From contig CAINBI010000167.1 of the NCBI GenBank assembly GCA_903846555.1, forward strand, positions 1 to 37,251: a DNA stretch of 37,251 nucleotides. Reading direction: 5' to 3'. The stretch comes from an uncultured Pseudomonadota bacterium. GTDB lineage: Bacteria > Pseudomonadota > Gammaproteobacteria > Burkholderiales > Methylophilaceae. Below, piece after piece: positions 8,850 through 16,188 of the stretch (positions within the stretch are counted from its first letter, which is position 1; each line of letters starts with the position of its first letter). Below the pieces are notes generated by a model. It searched no databases. It was not told the origin of the DNA and saw nothing but the letters and a program-made list of their open reading frames with translations. The position numbers were made by a program, and so were the translations under genes.

Positions 8850-8910
8850 GCTCAAAACCGATGCTCTGCGAGGCAATAGGGACGGGGCTCGCAGAGCATC
8901 GGTTTTGAGC
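8850..8910. repeat. Perfect 23-bp hairpin, member A of an intergenic repeat family
   Basis: Positions 8850-8872 and 8888-8910 are perfect reverse complements (23 bp) around a 15-nt loop containing CAATAGGGACGGG. ATTTTT follows on the plus strand. The same loop sequence and related arms occur in reverse orientation at 25947-26008. It lies between the hsdR stop and the uppP start. It may act as a terminator for hsdR (minus strand), although the T-tract is on the plus-strand side. Confidence 0.85.
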
Positions 8911-9020
8911 ATTTTTCACATGTATTTGTTAAGTGTAGCGGTCTATCGTCTTGTTACATCTTGTGTCGCGCCGATTTTTACCCGCAAAAAGGGTGATTAT
9001 CCCATTAAGCGCGTCAAGAT

Positions 9021-11897
9021 TTAAACACTCCCACCCATCCCCTCAATGTAGGTGTTGATAAAATCTTGAATCTTATGGCTAACGCGCGCGAGTATGGTTT
9101 TACGCTCAAGTATCTTCGGCTTAAAGCTCAGTGCAGTGACGATTTCTCTTTCATGTGGCATACGATTAGCAAAGTGATAGGTTTGTAGCAATTGATCAAG
9201 CTGCTCAGGCTGAATGTTTTCATCAGCACACAGTTGCGTAAAGGCATTCTGCTTGTGCTTAGTCCAGTACCCTTCAAACTCGCTGATCACATGGTCATTT
9301 GGTTTAAGTTTTGGTAGATTTTCTTCAATGAAAGCTTCAATCAACAGGCGTTTACTGCGCAGTTGCACTTCACCTGCCACCATATCGATGATTTCTTTTT
9401 GGCGTTTCTTGGCTTCTTCAGGGTTGAGTTTACTGAGGGTCATCAATAAATTCAGGATATACGCGACATTAATTTCATCGCGGTGAAGCAGACTTAATTC
9501 AAAGTCGATGTCATTCAGCACCGAGGCTTTTTCGCCATCAGGTTTTTCATCATGAATATCTAGGTATTTACTTTTGTAATCTTCAAAGTCTTGCTCAGGC
9601 AGATTCAGGTCTTTTTCGTTAAAGTCAGCAAACGTAGTCAGAATGTTTTTGAGGCGTAGCAATGCTCTAAACTTCATCACAAAGTTGAGCTTGGCATGTT
9701 CATCAGGCAAGGCATCCACACTGTCAACCGTAGGCACAAGCGCTAACAAGGCTTCAGTGGCCTCATTAAACTGCTTAACGTAATCCTCATACGGCGCAAT
9801 TAGCACTGTTTCTTTAGCCTCTTTGTTTGAGAACAAGGCAATGGCTTCATCGGTGGCTTCTTTCAGGTTTCTGAAGCAGACGATATTACCTTGCGATTTC
9901 TTGTCATTCAGAATGCGATTGGTGCGTGAGAAAGCTTGTACCAAGCCGTGAAACTTGAGGTTCTTATCCACGTATAGCGTATTCAGACGTGGGCTATCAA
10001 AGCCCGTTAGAAACATGTTCACCACTAGCAATATGTCCACTTCACCTCTGCGTACACGCTGGGCAATGTCTTGATAGTAGTTGTAGTAGGTTTGGCTGTC
10101 CTTGGTCGAGAAGTTCGTTTTAAACATCAGGTTATAGTCGGCAATAAACGCATCTAGCTTGTCACGGCTGTACGGGTTAATCGCACCTTCAGGCATCGGA
10201 TTTTCTTCTGGAATTAGCCCGTTGCTTAAACCATTCGCATTCAGGTCTTCTTCATTGGCGGCATAGCTAAAGATGGTGGCAATCTTCAGTGGCTTGGCTG
10301 CGCCCACCTGTTTCTGTTTAAACAATTCGTAATACTTGATTAAGGTCTGCACACTACTCACGCAGAACATGCCTGTAAAGTCGGGAGACTTGGTTTTTTG
10401 GGCATGGTACGCCAGTATGTAATCGGTGATTTTTTCTAAGCGTTGTGGGCTATCTAGCAGGGCTTTGGTATCAATCGCCTCCACTTGCATATCGGCATCC
10501 GTGGCAATATCCAATTCATTGGCACTATTCTTTTTGGTGTACTTGCCCACATATTCCACGGCAAAGCGCAATACGTTCTCATCTTTAATCGCATCCACAA
10601 TCACGTACTTATGCAAACATTCGCCAAATAAGTCTTTGGTGGTCTTTTGGTTACCAATGCTACCTGCGGCATTGTCGGCAAAGATAGGTGTACCCGTAAA
10701 GCCGAACATCTGCGCGTTTTTGAAGAACTGCTTAATATTTTGATGCGTATCGCCAAACTGGCTACGGTGGCACTCATCAAAAATAAACACAAATTTCTTA
10801 TCTTGCAGGTGCGTTACCTTGTTCAGGTAATGCTCTTTTACGATGGCATTATTGAGTTTTTGAATGGTGGTGAGGATGAGCTTAGTGCTGTCGTCATTCA
10901 GTTGTTTCACCAGGTTGCGCGTATCGGTGGTGGCATCCACACTGCCTTTGGCAAAGCCGTTAAATTCTCTGGCCGTTTGGTAGTCTAGGTCTTTTCTATC
11001 CACCACAAACATCACTTTATGCACCTTGGGCATACGCTGGATAATTTGTGCCGCCTTGAATGAGGTCAGCGTTTTACCAGAGCCCGTAGTGTGCCAAATA
11101 TAAGCATTGTCATTGCTATTCTTAACCCTATCCACCAAGGCTTCAGTGGCATAGAACTGATACGGTCTAAGTACCTTGATGATTTTTTCTTCAGTCATCA
11201 CCATGTAGTGCGCCATCATCTTGGCGATATGACACGGCTTTAAAAACTCACTGCTAAACTCATGCAAGTCAGATAGGCGTTTGTTTTCTTTGTCCGTCCA
11301 AAAGAAAGTCTGCTTGAAGCTTTGCTGTTTGTTATTGGCAAAATACTTGGTATTCACACCATTGCTAATGATGAACAGTTGCACATACTGAAACAAGCCA
11401 ACGCCAGCATCATACGAATCATGCTGATAGCGGTTTACCTGATGAAACGCCACTTTAAGCTCTGCGCCACGCCGTTTGAGTTCTATTTGCACCAGTGGCA
11501 AACCGTTGATAAGCAGTGTTACGTCATAGCGGTTTTTACGCTTACCCTGCATGGAGACTTGGCTAGTCACCTGAAACTCATTCAAGCACCAGTCTTCACA
11601 GTTTAAAAAGCTGATGTAAGCCACCTCATCGGCTTGGCCTGCCACGGCATCACGTTTCAGCGCGTACTTATCGCGCAATATTTTAGCGCGTTCAAACACG
11701 TTGCCAGTATTCAGGTGGTTAAGAATACGCTCGAACTCATGACTGGTGAAGCAGATATCTTTGTTATGGATTTCTAGCTGATGCTTGAGGTTAGCCAACA
11801 TCGCCGCTTCATTATCAATCACCACGCTGGCATATTCCATGCCGTTGAGTTGGGCGATTAAGGCGGCTTCTAGGGCATATTCGGATTGTGGGGGCAT
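9021..11897 (-). CDS. hsdR: Type I restriction enzyme, R subunit (HsdR)
   Basis: 958 residues. HsdR provides the ATP-driven translocase and endonuclease of a type I restriction complex (R2M2S). The N-terminal nuclease domain shows LPLVQIELKRRG with catalytic-type E139 and K141. The SF2 motor follows: Walker A HTTGSGKT (K275), the Walker B box DECH (D374), motif III FGFTGTP, and motif VI VQAFSRTNR in the second RecA-like domain. The C-terminal ~250 residues are helical, as expected for contact with HsdM. Length is somewhat shorter than EcoR124I HsdR; type IC-like is my inference. The ATG at 11897 has no clear Shine-Dalgarno. It is the last gene of the island, after an 11-bp tandem array. Confidence 0.96.
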   Translation of the reverse strand: MPPQSEYALEAALIAQLNGMEYASVVIDNEAAMLANLKHQLEIHNKDICFTSHEFERILNHLNTGNVFERAKILRDKYALKRDAVAGQADEVAYISFLNCEDWCLNEFQVTSQVSMQGKRKNRYDVTLLINGLPLVQIELKRRGAELKVAFHQVNRYQHDSYDAGVGLFQYVQLFIISNGVNTKYFANNKQQSFKQTFFWTDKENKRLSDLHEFSSEFLKPCHIAKMMAHYMVMTEEKIIKVLRPYQFYATEALVDRVKNSNDNAYIWHTTGSGKTLTSFKAAQIIQRMPKVHKVMFVVDRKDLDYQTAREFNGFAKGSVDATTDTRNLVKQLNDDSTKLILTTIQKLNNAIVKEHYLNKVTHLQDKKFVFIFDECHRSQFGDTHQNIKQFFKNAQMFGFTGTPIFADNAAGSIGNQKTTKDLFGECLHKYVIVDAIKDENVLRFAVEYVGKYTKKNSANELDIATDADMQVEAIDTKALLDSPQRLEKITDYILAYHAQKTKSPDFTGMFCVSSVQTLIKYYELFKQKQVGAAKPLKIATIFSYAANEEDLNANGLSNGLIPEENPMPEGAINPYSRDKLDAFIADYNLMFKTNFSTKDSQTYYNYYQDIAQRVRRGEVDILLVVNMFLTGFDSPRLNTLYVDKNLKFHGLVQAFSRTNRILNDKKSQGNIVCFRNLKEATDEAIALFSNKEAKETVLIAPYEDYVKQFNEATEALLALVPTVDSVDALPDEHAKLNFVMKFRALLRLKNILTTFADFNEKDLNLPEQDFEDYKSKYLDIHDEKPDGEKASVLNDIDFELSLLHRDEINVAYILNLLMTLSKLNPEEAKKRQKEIIDMVAGEVQLRSKRLLIEAFIEENLPKLKPNDHVISEFEGYWTKHKQNAFTQLCADENIQPEQLDQLLQTYHFANRMPHEREIVTALSFKPKILERKTILARVSHKIQDFINTYIEGMGGSV

Positions 11898-11914
11898 GTG
11901 AATTATCTAGGTTT

Positions 11915-11957
11915 GTCTAAATTACGTCTAAATTACGTCTAAATTACGTCTAAATTA
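11915..11957. repeat. 11-bp tandem repeat array before hsdR
   Basis: GTCTAAATTAC is repeated at 11915-11925, 11926-11936 and 11937-11947, with a nearly complete fourth copy at 11948-11957. The array covers the last codons and stop of the AlbA_2-type gene and most of the 41-bp spacer to the hsdR start. Because 11 is not a multiple of three, copy changes would alter the spacer and keep a stop codon available in the repeat. Confidence 0.95.
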
Positions 11958-13600
11958 GGCACCCAAAACCGGCCTGTTGTTTTTACAAGTCCTTGTTTTT
12001 TAATGGCTTGTAATAAGTTTTTAATTTTATTTTGCTTCTGACTTTCGTCTAAAGCTTGTGGAAGTTTATCTAAAATAAACGCGTCTATTTCAACTCTTTT
12101 TGCGCGAGGGAATTTCTTGATATAGTCAACTAAAAGTGACTGATAGTGCTTGTCATCTAAACCTCTGGTTTCTAGGTAGCTCTTTTTAAGATTAGTCTGT
12201 TTAGCGACATTGGACGAAATTGACAGGCCGCCTTTGCGCCCCTCAATCAAACCTTTTTTTCGTAACCCTGCCAGCCCATCACTTTCTATTGGTTGATGTT
12301 TCTGAATTTTATCCAGCAAGATAATTTCACTTAACGTTAAATCAGGCATCTGCGCTAATTTGCGTGCATAAGCGACATCAAGCAACTTACCAATAATCTG
12401 CACCTGCACCTTATTATTCGCAATACTATAATCTGGCAGAGGGAAAAACTTTTTACGCTGAATATCAAACATACGCTTAATACCGCTACCTATGGTGTCT
12501 ATCATATTCAAGTTCACCATCGCATGGCTCAAATAAGGGTTTCTATAACGCTGTTCTGGCGCATCAGCCTCTATCACATGGGCTACCGTTTTCGGTAAAA
12601 AGTCACCAGAGTTTGTAAATGTCAGCGTAGCATCTTCAGTTTCAACCAATACAATTTTGCCACCTAAACTGTAATCTTGGTGGGCAATACAGTTATGTAA
12701 TGCCTCACGCAGAATGTATGGGTCATATTGGTCAACTTCATCGGGGAACAAACTACCATCAGCAATATAGCGATACTTTAAGTTACGCACTTTGGCATAC
12801 ACCGCATCTACAGCCAGTAGCCAAGGCAGGCCGAAATGTTCGTAATCTTTTTCTAGATTATGTGCATCTTTTAAAATCCAAGTAATCGTTGCATTTGCTG
12901 GGCTTAAAAAATGGTCAGATTCTGGTTTTCCAAGCAATAAAATAGCCGTGCGGGTGAGTTTGCCTTGTATGCTTAATTTTGCTTTATTGAGAAAAGTGAC
13001 ATCATCCCAAGTAGGAATTGAATCAGCTAATTTTGGGTTTTTAATGGTGAATAACTCGCGCGCTCTTGCAAGTGCTTCAGGTGCTAGGTCACTGATAGTT
13101 GCTCCCTCACAAATGGCGGCACTCCAATCAGTGGCTTGTTTGCGCCATATTTTGGCTTGTTCCTCTGGGTAATCAGATAACTTCTTGGTATAACTGCCGA
13201 CCCTAATATAGGCAACATTCTGAAATGTAACAGGGTTATTAAGTGCAGCAGGCACAGTAAACAGCACTGCGCGTTCACCAGTTTCCATTGTCACTTCATC
13301 CACTTTAAATGCTAGTTTAGGGCTTAAAAATCTGGATAACCAAGGAATTAAATCTTCATTGCCCTTGGCTTTTTTCTTATATGGGTCAAAGCTAGTGCCC
13401 ACAATGTTGTGCGTGGTATCTTCAACGCCAAAAACCAAATAGGCATACTCAAAGTTTTGTAATTTGGCACTATTGGCTAGCGCAGACAAGTCTTCACCAA
13501 TTTCTTCAGCAGAGTGATAATTATGCTTAAACTCCACCAGCTCATGCTCATGTGGCGAAGCAACTAACTGCGTGACTAAACTGGATAAGCTTTTATTCAT
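11939..13600 (-). CDS. AlbA_2/Schlafen-domain, HATPase_c_4-type putative DNA-binding protein
   Basis: 553 residues. The N-terminal ~15-150 matches the AlbA_2 (Schlafen AAA_4) pattern: HELVEFKHN, then DLSALANSAKL and YLVFGVEDTTHNIVGT, ending with AYIRVGSYTKKL. A central region (about 290-395, EALHNCIAHQDYSLGG and LTFTNSGDFLP) resembles the HATPase_c_4 module paired with AlbA_2. The C-terminal ~150 residues are probably winged-helix. Family members are often called transcriptional regulators or RecG-like ATP-binding proteins and are frequent passengers in type I restriction loci; the exact role is unknown. It lies between hsdS (37-base gap) and hsdR, on the same strand. The last codons sit in a tandem repeat. 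Confidence 0.85.
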   Translation of the reverse strand: MNKSLSSLVTQLVASPHEHELVEFKHNYHSAEEIGEDLSALANSAKLQNFEYAYLVFGVEDTTHNIVGTSFDPYKKKAKGNEDLIPWLSRFLSPKLAFKVDEVTMETGERAVLFTVPAALNNPVTFQNVAYIRVGSYTKKLSDYPEEQAKIWRKQATDWSAAICEGATISDLAPEALARARELFTIKNPKLADSIPTWDDVTFLNKAKLSIQGKLTRTAILLLGKPESDHFLSPANATITWILKDAHNLEKDYEHFGLPWLLAVDAVYAKVRNLKYRYIADGSLFPDEVDQYDPYILREALHNCIAHQDYSLGGKIVLVETEDATLTFTNSGDFLPKTVAHVIEADAPEQRYRNPYLSHAMVNLNMIDTIGSGIKRMFDIQRKKFFPLPDYSIANNKVQVQIIGKLLDVAYARKLAQMPDLTLSEIILLDKIQKHQPIESDGLAGLRKKGLIEGRKGGLSISSNVAKQTNLKKSYLETRGLDDKHYQSLLVDYIKKFPRAKRVEIDAFILDKLPQALDESQKQNKIKNLLQAIKKQGLVKTTGRFWVPNLDVI

Positions 13601-13637
13601 AGGGCTATTTTAGCTTGTTAAAGTAAATTTCGTATCA

Positions 13638-14918
13638 TCACACAAACATCTGCTGCAATAAGCCTTGTTTGTATTGCTTTACGGCTAGCAGTTGGGTTTG
13701 GGTGGCGGTGATTTTATCGTCAATGGCGGTGAGGAAATTAGCGATTTTGGTTTGTTCTTTTTCAACAGGCATATGTATGGTAATTGTCGCCAAATCACTT
13801 GAGTTAATTGCTGGGTAACTTGTGCCAGTACAGCGATTCATTACTTCAGCACTAAAATCTTCTAAATGTAACAAATGATATAGAAAGAGCGCATTTTCGT
13901 TGGGGCGAATTTGTGCGTAACCTGTAGAGGCTACATAAATCCCCTCTTTATTGAAAAATAAATTGTTACCTTGATATGGGCGCACCGTCTGAAATAAAAC
14001 ATCATCTTTTTTAAGTAAGCGTTGCGCTCTGCTTGGCGAACCATTTTTTTCAATAATTGTTTCTTTTAATAAAACTCCTTTTTCAACACTTTCCAAATCA
14101 ATATAAACAAACTTATCAGGTAAAGGGCCTGTTTTAGGGTTAATTTGAGCAACATCTTTCAATCCCCTATCTTCCCACTCAGGAAAATCCTGCCCAGCCT
14201 CATCTTTAAATCGCAGTTCTTGGCTAATCCCACGGGGATAAGTCACAGTACAATCGCTACGCGCTTTACTGTGACTAAATATCTGTTGCATCACACCTTT
14301 TTTGTATTGGGTTAATAGCTCGTGTTTTTGCGTGAGTTGGGTGATTTTTTCATTAACAGCTGTTAGGAAGTTGGCGATTTTGGTTTGTTCTTTTATTAAA
14401 GGCAATCCTACAATAAATTTCTTAATCTCTAATACGGTTAGTTGTGGCTGTGCGCTACCAAAGGCAATTTTCTGAACCGACTTTGTAAATATTGGAGAGT
14501 AAAAATATTGATAAAGGTAATTTGGCGATATATCAGTACTTTCATTCCTCAAGATCACCATTCCAGAGTTTATTCGCATATTTACATATTTAACTTCGCT
14601 ATCAAAATGTGCAATATTTCCGACTGAACCTCGTGTAGTGATGATCAAATCATTCTTACTGAGCTTTCCTTTTCTTAGTTGCTCGTCTTTATCTTTCGTA
14701 ATAAAACTCAATTCATCAAAAGCAAAGCCAGACTTAGTTACATTTTTAGCGTTCAGAAAAAGACAATAGCCATTGTCGCTAAAATCATTGCCATTTGGAT
14801 AGTTTTGTCCTCTATCACCATCAATTACTTTAATGGCTAGTTCACTAATTGTCTTTGCTTTCCAATCAGGAAAATCCTGCCCAGCCTCATCCTTAAACCT
14901 CAACGCTGGCACACTCAT
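13638..14918 (-). CDS. hsdS: Type I restriction enzyme specificity subunit HsdS
   Basis: 426 residues. HsdS recognises the bipartite DNA target and assembles HsdM and HsdR. Two target-recognition domains are visible: TRD1 (about 10-170) and TRD2 (about 240-380). Each begins with LRFKDEAGQDFP-D/E-W (6-19 and 236-249) and ends with KEQTKIANFLTA followed by a coiled-coil helix (from about 174 and 385). This is the usual pseudo-twofold symmetry. The TRDs themselves differ, so the two half-sites should differ. The duplicated starts are identical over 25 bp in DNA (14179-14203 and 14866-14890). The ATG is preceded by a G-run contributed by the intergenic repeat. The target sequence cannot be read from this alone. 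Confidence 0.96.
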   Translation of the reverse strand: MSVPALRFKDEAGQDFPDWKAKTISELAIKVIDGDRGQNYPNGNDFSDNGYCLFLNAKNVTKSGFAFDELSFITKDKDEQLRKGKLSKNDLIITTRGSVGNIAHFDSEVKYVNMRINSGMVILRNESTDISPNYLYQYFYSPIFTKSVQKIAFGSAQPQLTVLEIKKFIVGLPLIKEQTKIANFLTAVNEKITQLTQKHELLTQYKKGVMQQIFSHSKARSDCTVTYPRGISQELRFKDEAGQDFPEWEDRGLKDVAQINPKTGPLPDKFVYIDLESVEKGVLLKETIIEKNGSPSRAQRLLKKDDVLFQTVRPYQGNNLFFNKEGIYVASTGYAQIRPNENALFLYHLLHLEDFSAEVMNRCTGTSYPAINSSDLATITIHMPVEKEQTKIANFLTAIDDKITATQTQLLAVKQYKQGLLQQMFV

Positions 14919-14927
14919 AGCACCCCC

Positions 14928-15033
14928 GTCATTCCCGCGTAGGCGGGAATCCAGTTAAGGTGTATGGTCTTGAATGTTAAAAACATCCTACGCCATTGAA
15001 TTTGGCCTAGATTCCCGCCTACGCGGGAATGAC
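14928..15033. repeat. Inverted pair of dRS3-like palindromic repeats
   Basis: Positions 14928-14950 and 15011-15033 are perfect reverse complements over 23 bp, 60 bases apart. Each copy is itself palindromic (ATTCCCGC-GTAG-GCGGGAAT). The ATTCCC-N8-GGGAAT core matches the dRS3 pattern known from Neisseria and similar dispersed repeats elsewhere. The pair lies between dinD and hsdS, just before the hsdS start codon. Confidence 0.9.
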
Positions 15034-15044
15034 GATAGGCTGGG

Positions 15045-15098
15045 GAATGGCGACTGGTGAGAGAATGGCGACTGGCGAGGGAATGAGCAAGTGGGCAG
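15045..15098. repeat. 18-bp tandem repeat, three units
   Basis: GAATGGCGACTGG followed by YGAGR occurs at 15045-15062 and 15063-15080, with a degenerate third unit (GAATGAGCAAGTGG...) at 15081-15098. It lies between the inverted repeat pair and the dinD stop codon. No coding role is apparent. Confidence 0.8.
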
Positions 15099-15141
15099 AA
15101 TAAACCACGTAGGCAGGCACAAAGCTGGCACGCTGCCACAC

Positions 15142-16011
15142 TCATTCATCAGCCTCATCATTGCTTTTCAATTGTTTGTTGTGTTCACTCTCAATTTTAG
15201 CAATCCCTTTTTTTGGCGTAGGTAGTGCCTCTGGCAGTGTTCCACCCAACTCTTGAATGGTTTGGCGTACTTTTTCACCTACTTGATAATGGGTGTTGTT
15301 GGCATCCGTTTTGGTTTGCACATTGTCACGCTTGAGTTTTTCCTCAGCTTGTGTGGCACGGAATAAGTTAGCCGCAAGCTCTGTGCTACCCATGTGGTCG
15401 AGTATTTTTTGAGATTTTTTTAAACCTTTTGTGGCGTGTATGCCTTTGGCATCTAAACCACCATACAAGCCTTTGTAGCCGTAGTTTTGAAAAATGGCAA
15501 AGTCAAGGTTGCTGTCTACGCCAGCTTGAGCGGCGGTATCCACCAACTGCTTATTGTGAATTTTCAATTCATTGCGTAAAAAAAGACGTTTCTTATCTTC
15601 TTCTAAGGCTTTAAATGCATCATCATCGGCAAGCTCCTGCCGTCTGGCTTGTATTGCAAAGTACACTTGACCATTAGCAATCACTGGCTTAGTTGGGTCT
15701 GCATTTTGAACAATCAAATAACAGGCGTGGCGAGAGAGCGCGTAAGAATCCATTTCTCTTTGAGCACCTGAGCCGATTGACACCATCTCGTTGACTTCAA
15801 CGATATGGTCAGAAACCTGTTGCCCGCTCACTTCGCAGGCTTTTTTTGCTTTTTCTATCACGGCAACAAAGTTGCGGTAATCGGCGTAATCCAGCACTTT
15901 TGCTAAAGCTCTGGCGTACCAAAACTCTTCGCCTTTTGCGTCTAGGTGTTTAAGGTCTTCAAAAGTTTGGTGGTGGCGTTGCTCTGTAATGAGTTCTTTT
16001 TTCATGGTCAT
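15142..16011 (-). CDS. dinD: DinD-like DNA-damage-inducible protein
   Basis: 289 residues. Recognisable DinD features include HHQTFEDLKHLDAKGEEFWYAR near the N-terminus (given here in part: FEDLKHLDAKGEEFWYAR), the BRO-N-like LAKVLDYADYRNFVAVIEKA, SRHACYLIVQNADPTKPVIA and YFAIQARRQEL. A helical second half and a charged tail follow. E. coli DinD is LexA-controlled and inhibits RecA strand exchange; homologues are frequent inside type I restriction loci, but why is unknown. Two Met codons (16011 and 16005) are close; the first has an AAGAAG Shine-Dalgarno and overlaps the stop of the small upstream ORF as ATGA, so translational coupling is likely. I saw no clear LexA box nearby. Confidence 0.9.
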   Translation of the reverse strand: MTMKKELITEQRHHQTFEDLKHLDAKGEEFWYARALAKVLDYADYRNFVAVIEKAKKACEVSGQQVSDHIVEVNEMVSIGSGAQREMDSYALSRHACYLIVQNADPTKPVIANGQVYFAIQARRQELADDDAFKALEEDKKRLFLRNELKIHNKQLVDTAAQAGVDSNLDFAIFQNYGYKGLYGGLDAKGIHATKGLKKSQKILDHMGSTELAANLFRATQAEEKLKRDNVQTKTDANNTHYQVGEKVRQTIQELGGTLPEALPTPKKGIAKIESEHNKQLKSNDEADE

Positions 16012-16160
16012 TGCTTCTTGTTTGCCTTGTTTTGCATAGCAAGTATGTGCTTTAAATCTTGCGTATTGGTTTTTATAGAAAAATCGGAAATGCCGACTTT
16101 TCTTAGATAATGCTTTGCTTTACTTTGAACTGTTCGGAAAATCCGAATAGTTGCTTGCAT
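16008..16160 (-). CDS. Small ORF coupled to dinD (50 aa)
   Basis: A 50-residue basic ORF starting MQATIRIFRTVQSKAK and ending NKANKKQ. Its TGA overlaps the dinD ATG (ATGA), the usual sign of translational coupling, and it fills most of the hsdM-dinD gap. A longer version starting at 16214 would overlap the end of hsdM by 26 bases and adds an unlikely His/Arg-rich start. The start codon lies 29 bases after the hsdM stop. The first codons contain a 21-bp dyad, so this might instead be a leader peptide or a transcribed spacer. I do not recognise a family. Confidence 0.5.
   Translation of the reverse strand: MQATIRIFRTVQSKAKHYLRKVGISDFSIKTNTQDLKHILAMQNKANKKQ
16130..16150. promoter_or_regulatory. 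21-bp dyad, possible operator or small hairpin
   Basis: On the minus strand CTATTCGGA-TTT-TCCGAACAG has 9-bp arms with one mismatch; the core is TTCGGA/TCCGAA at 16133-16138 and 16142-16147. It sits within the first codons of the small ORF, between hsdM and dinD. A weaker related dyad (TCGG-N5-CCGA) lies near 16084-16096. Candidate regulator site; no regulator is identified. Confidence 0.4.
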
Positions 16161-16188
16161 ATTATTATGTCTCTGTGATTGCTCATAC

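Noticed and set aside
11915-11957. CRISPR array
   Set aside because: The 11-bp units are directly adjacent with no spacers; this is a simple tandem repeat. No CRISPR array was seen anywhere in the window.
14915-15145. 76-residue open frame between dinD and hsdS
   Set aside because: It is read through the palindromic repeat pair (the RHSRVGGN/IPAYAGMTG type of false protein) and the tandem repeats; it overlaps the starts and stops of true genes and has no family.
16012-16188. LexA box for dinD
   Set aside because: The dyad at 16130-16150 has CTA...CAG ends, but its length and centre do not fit the known CTG-N10-CAG form.
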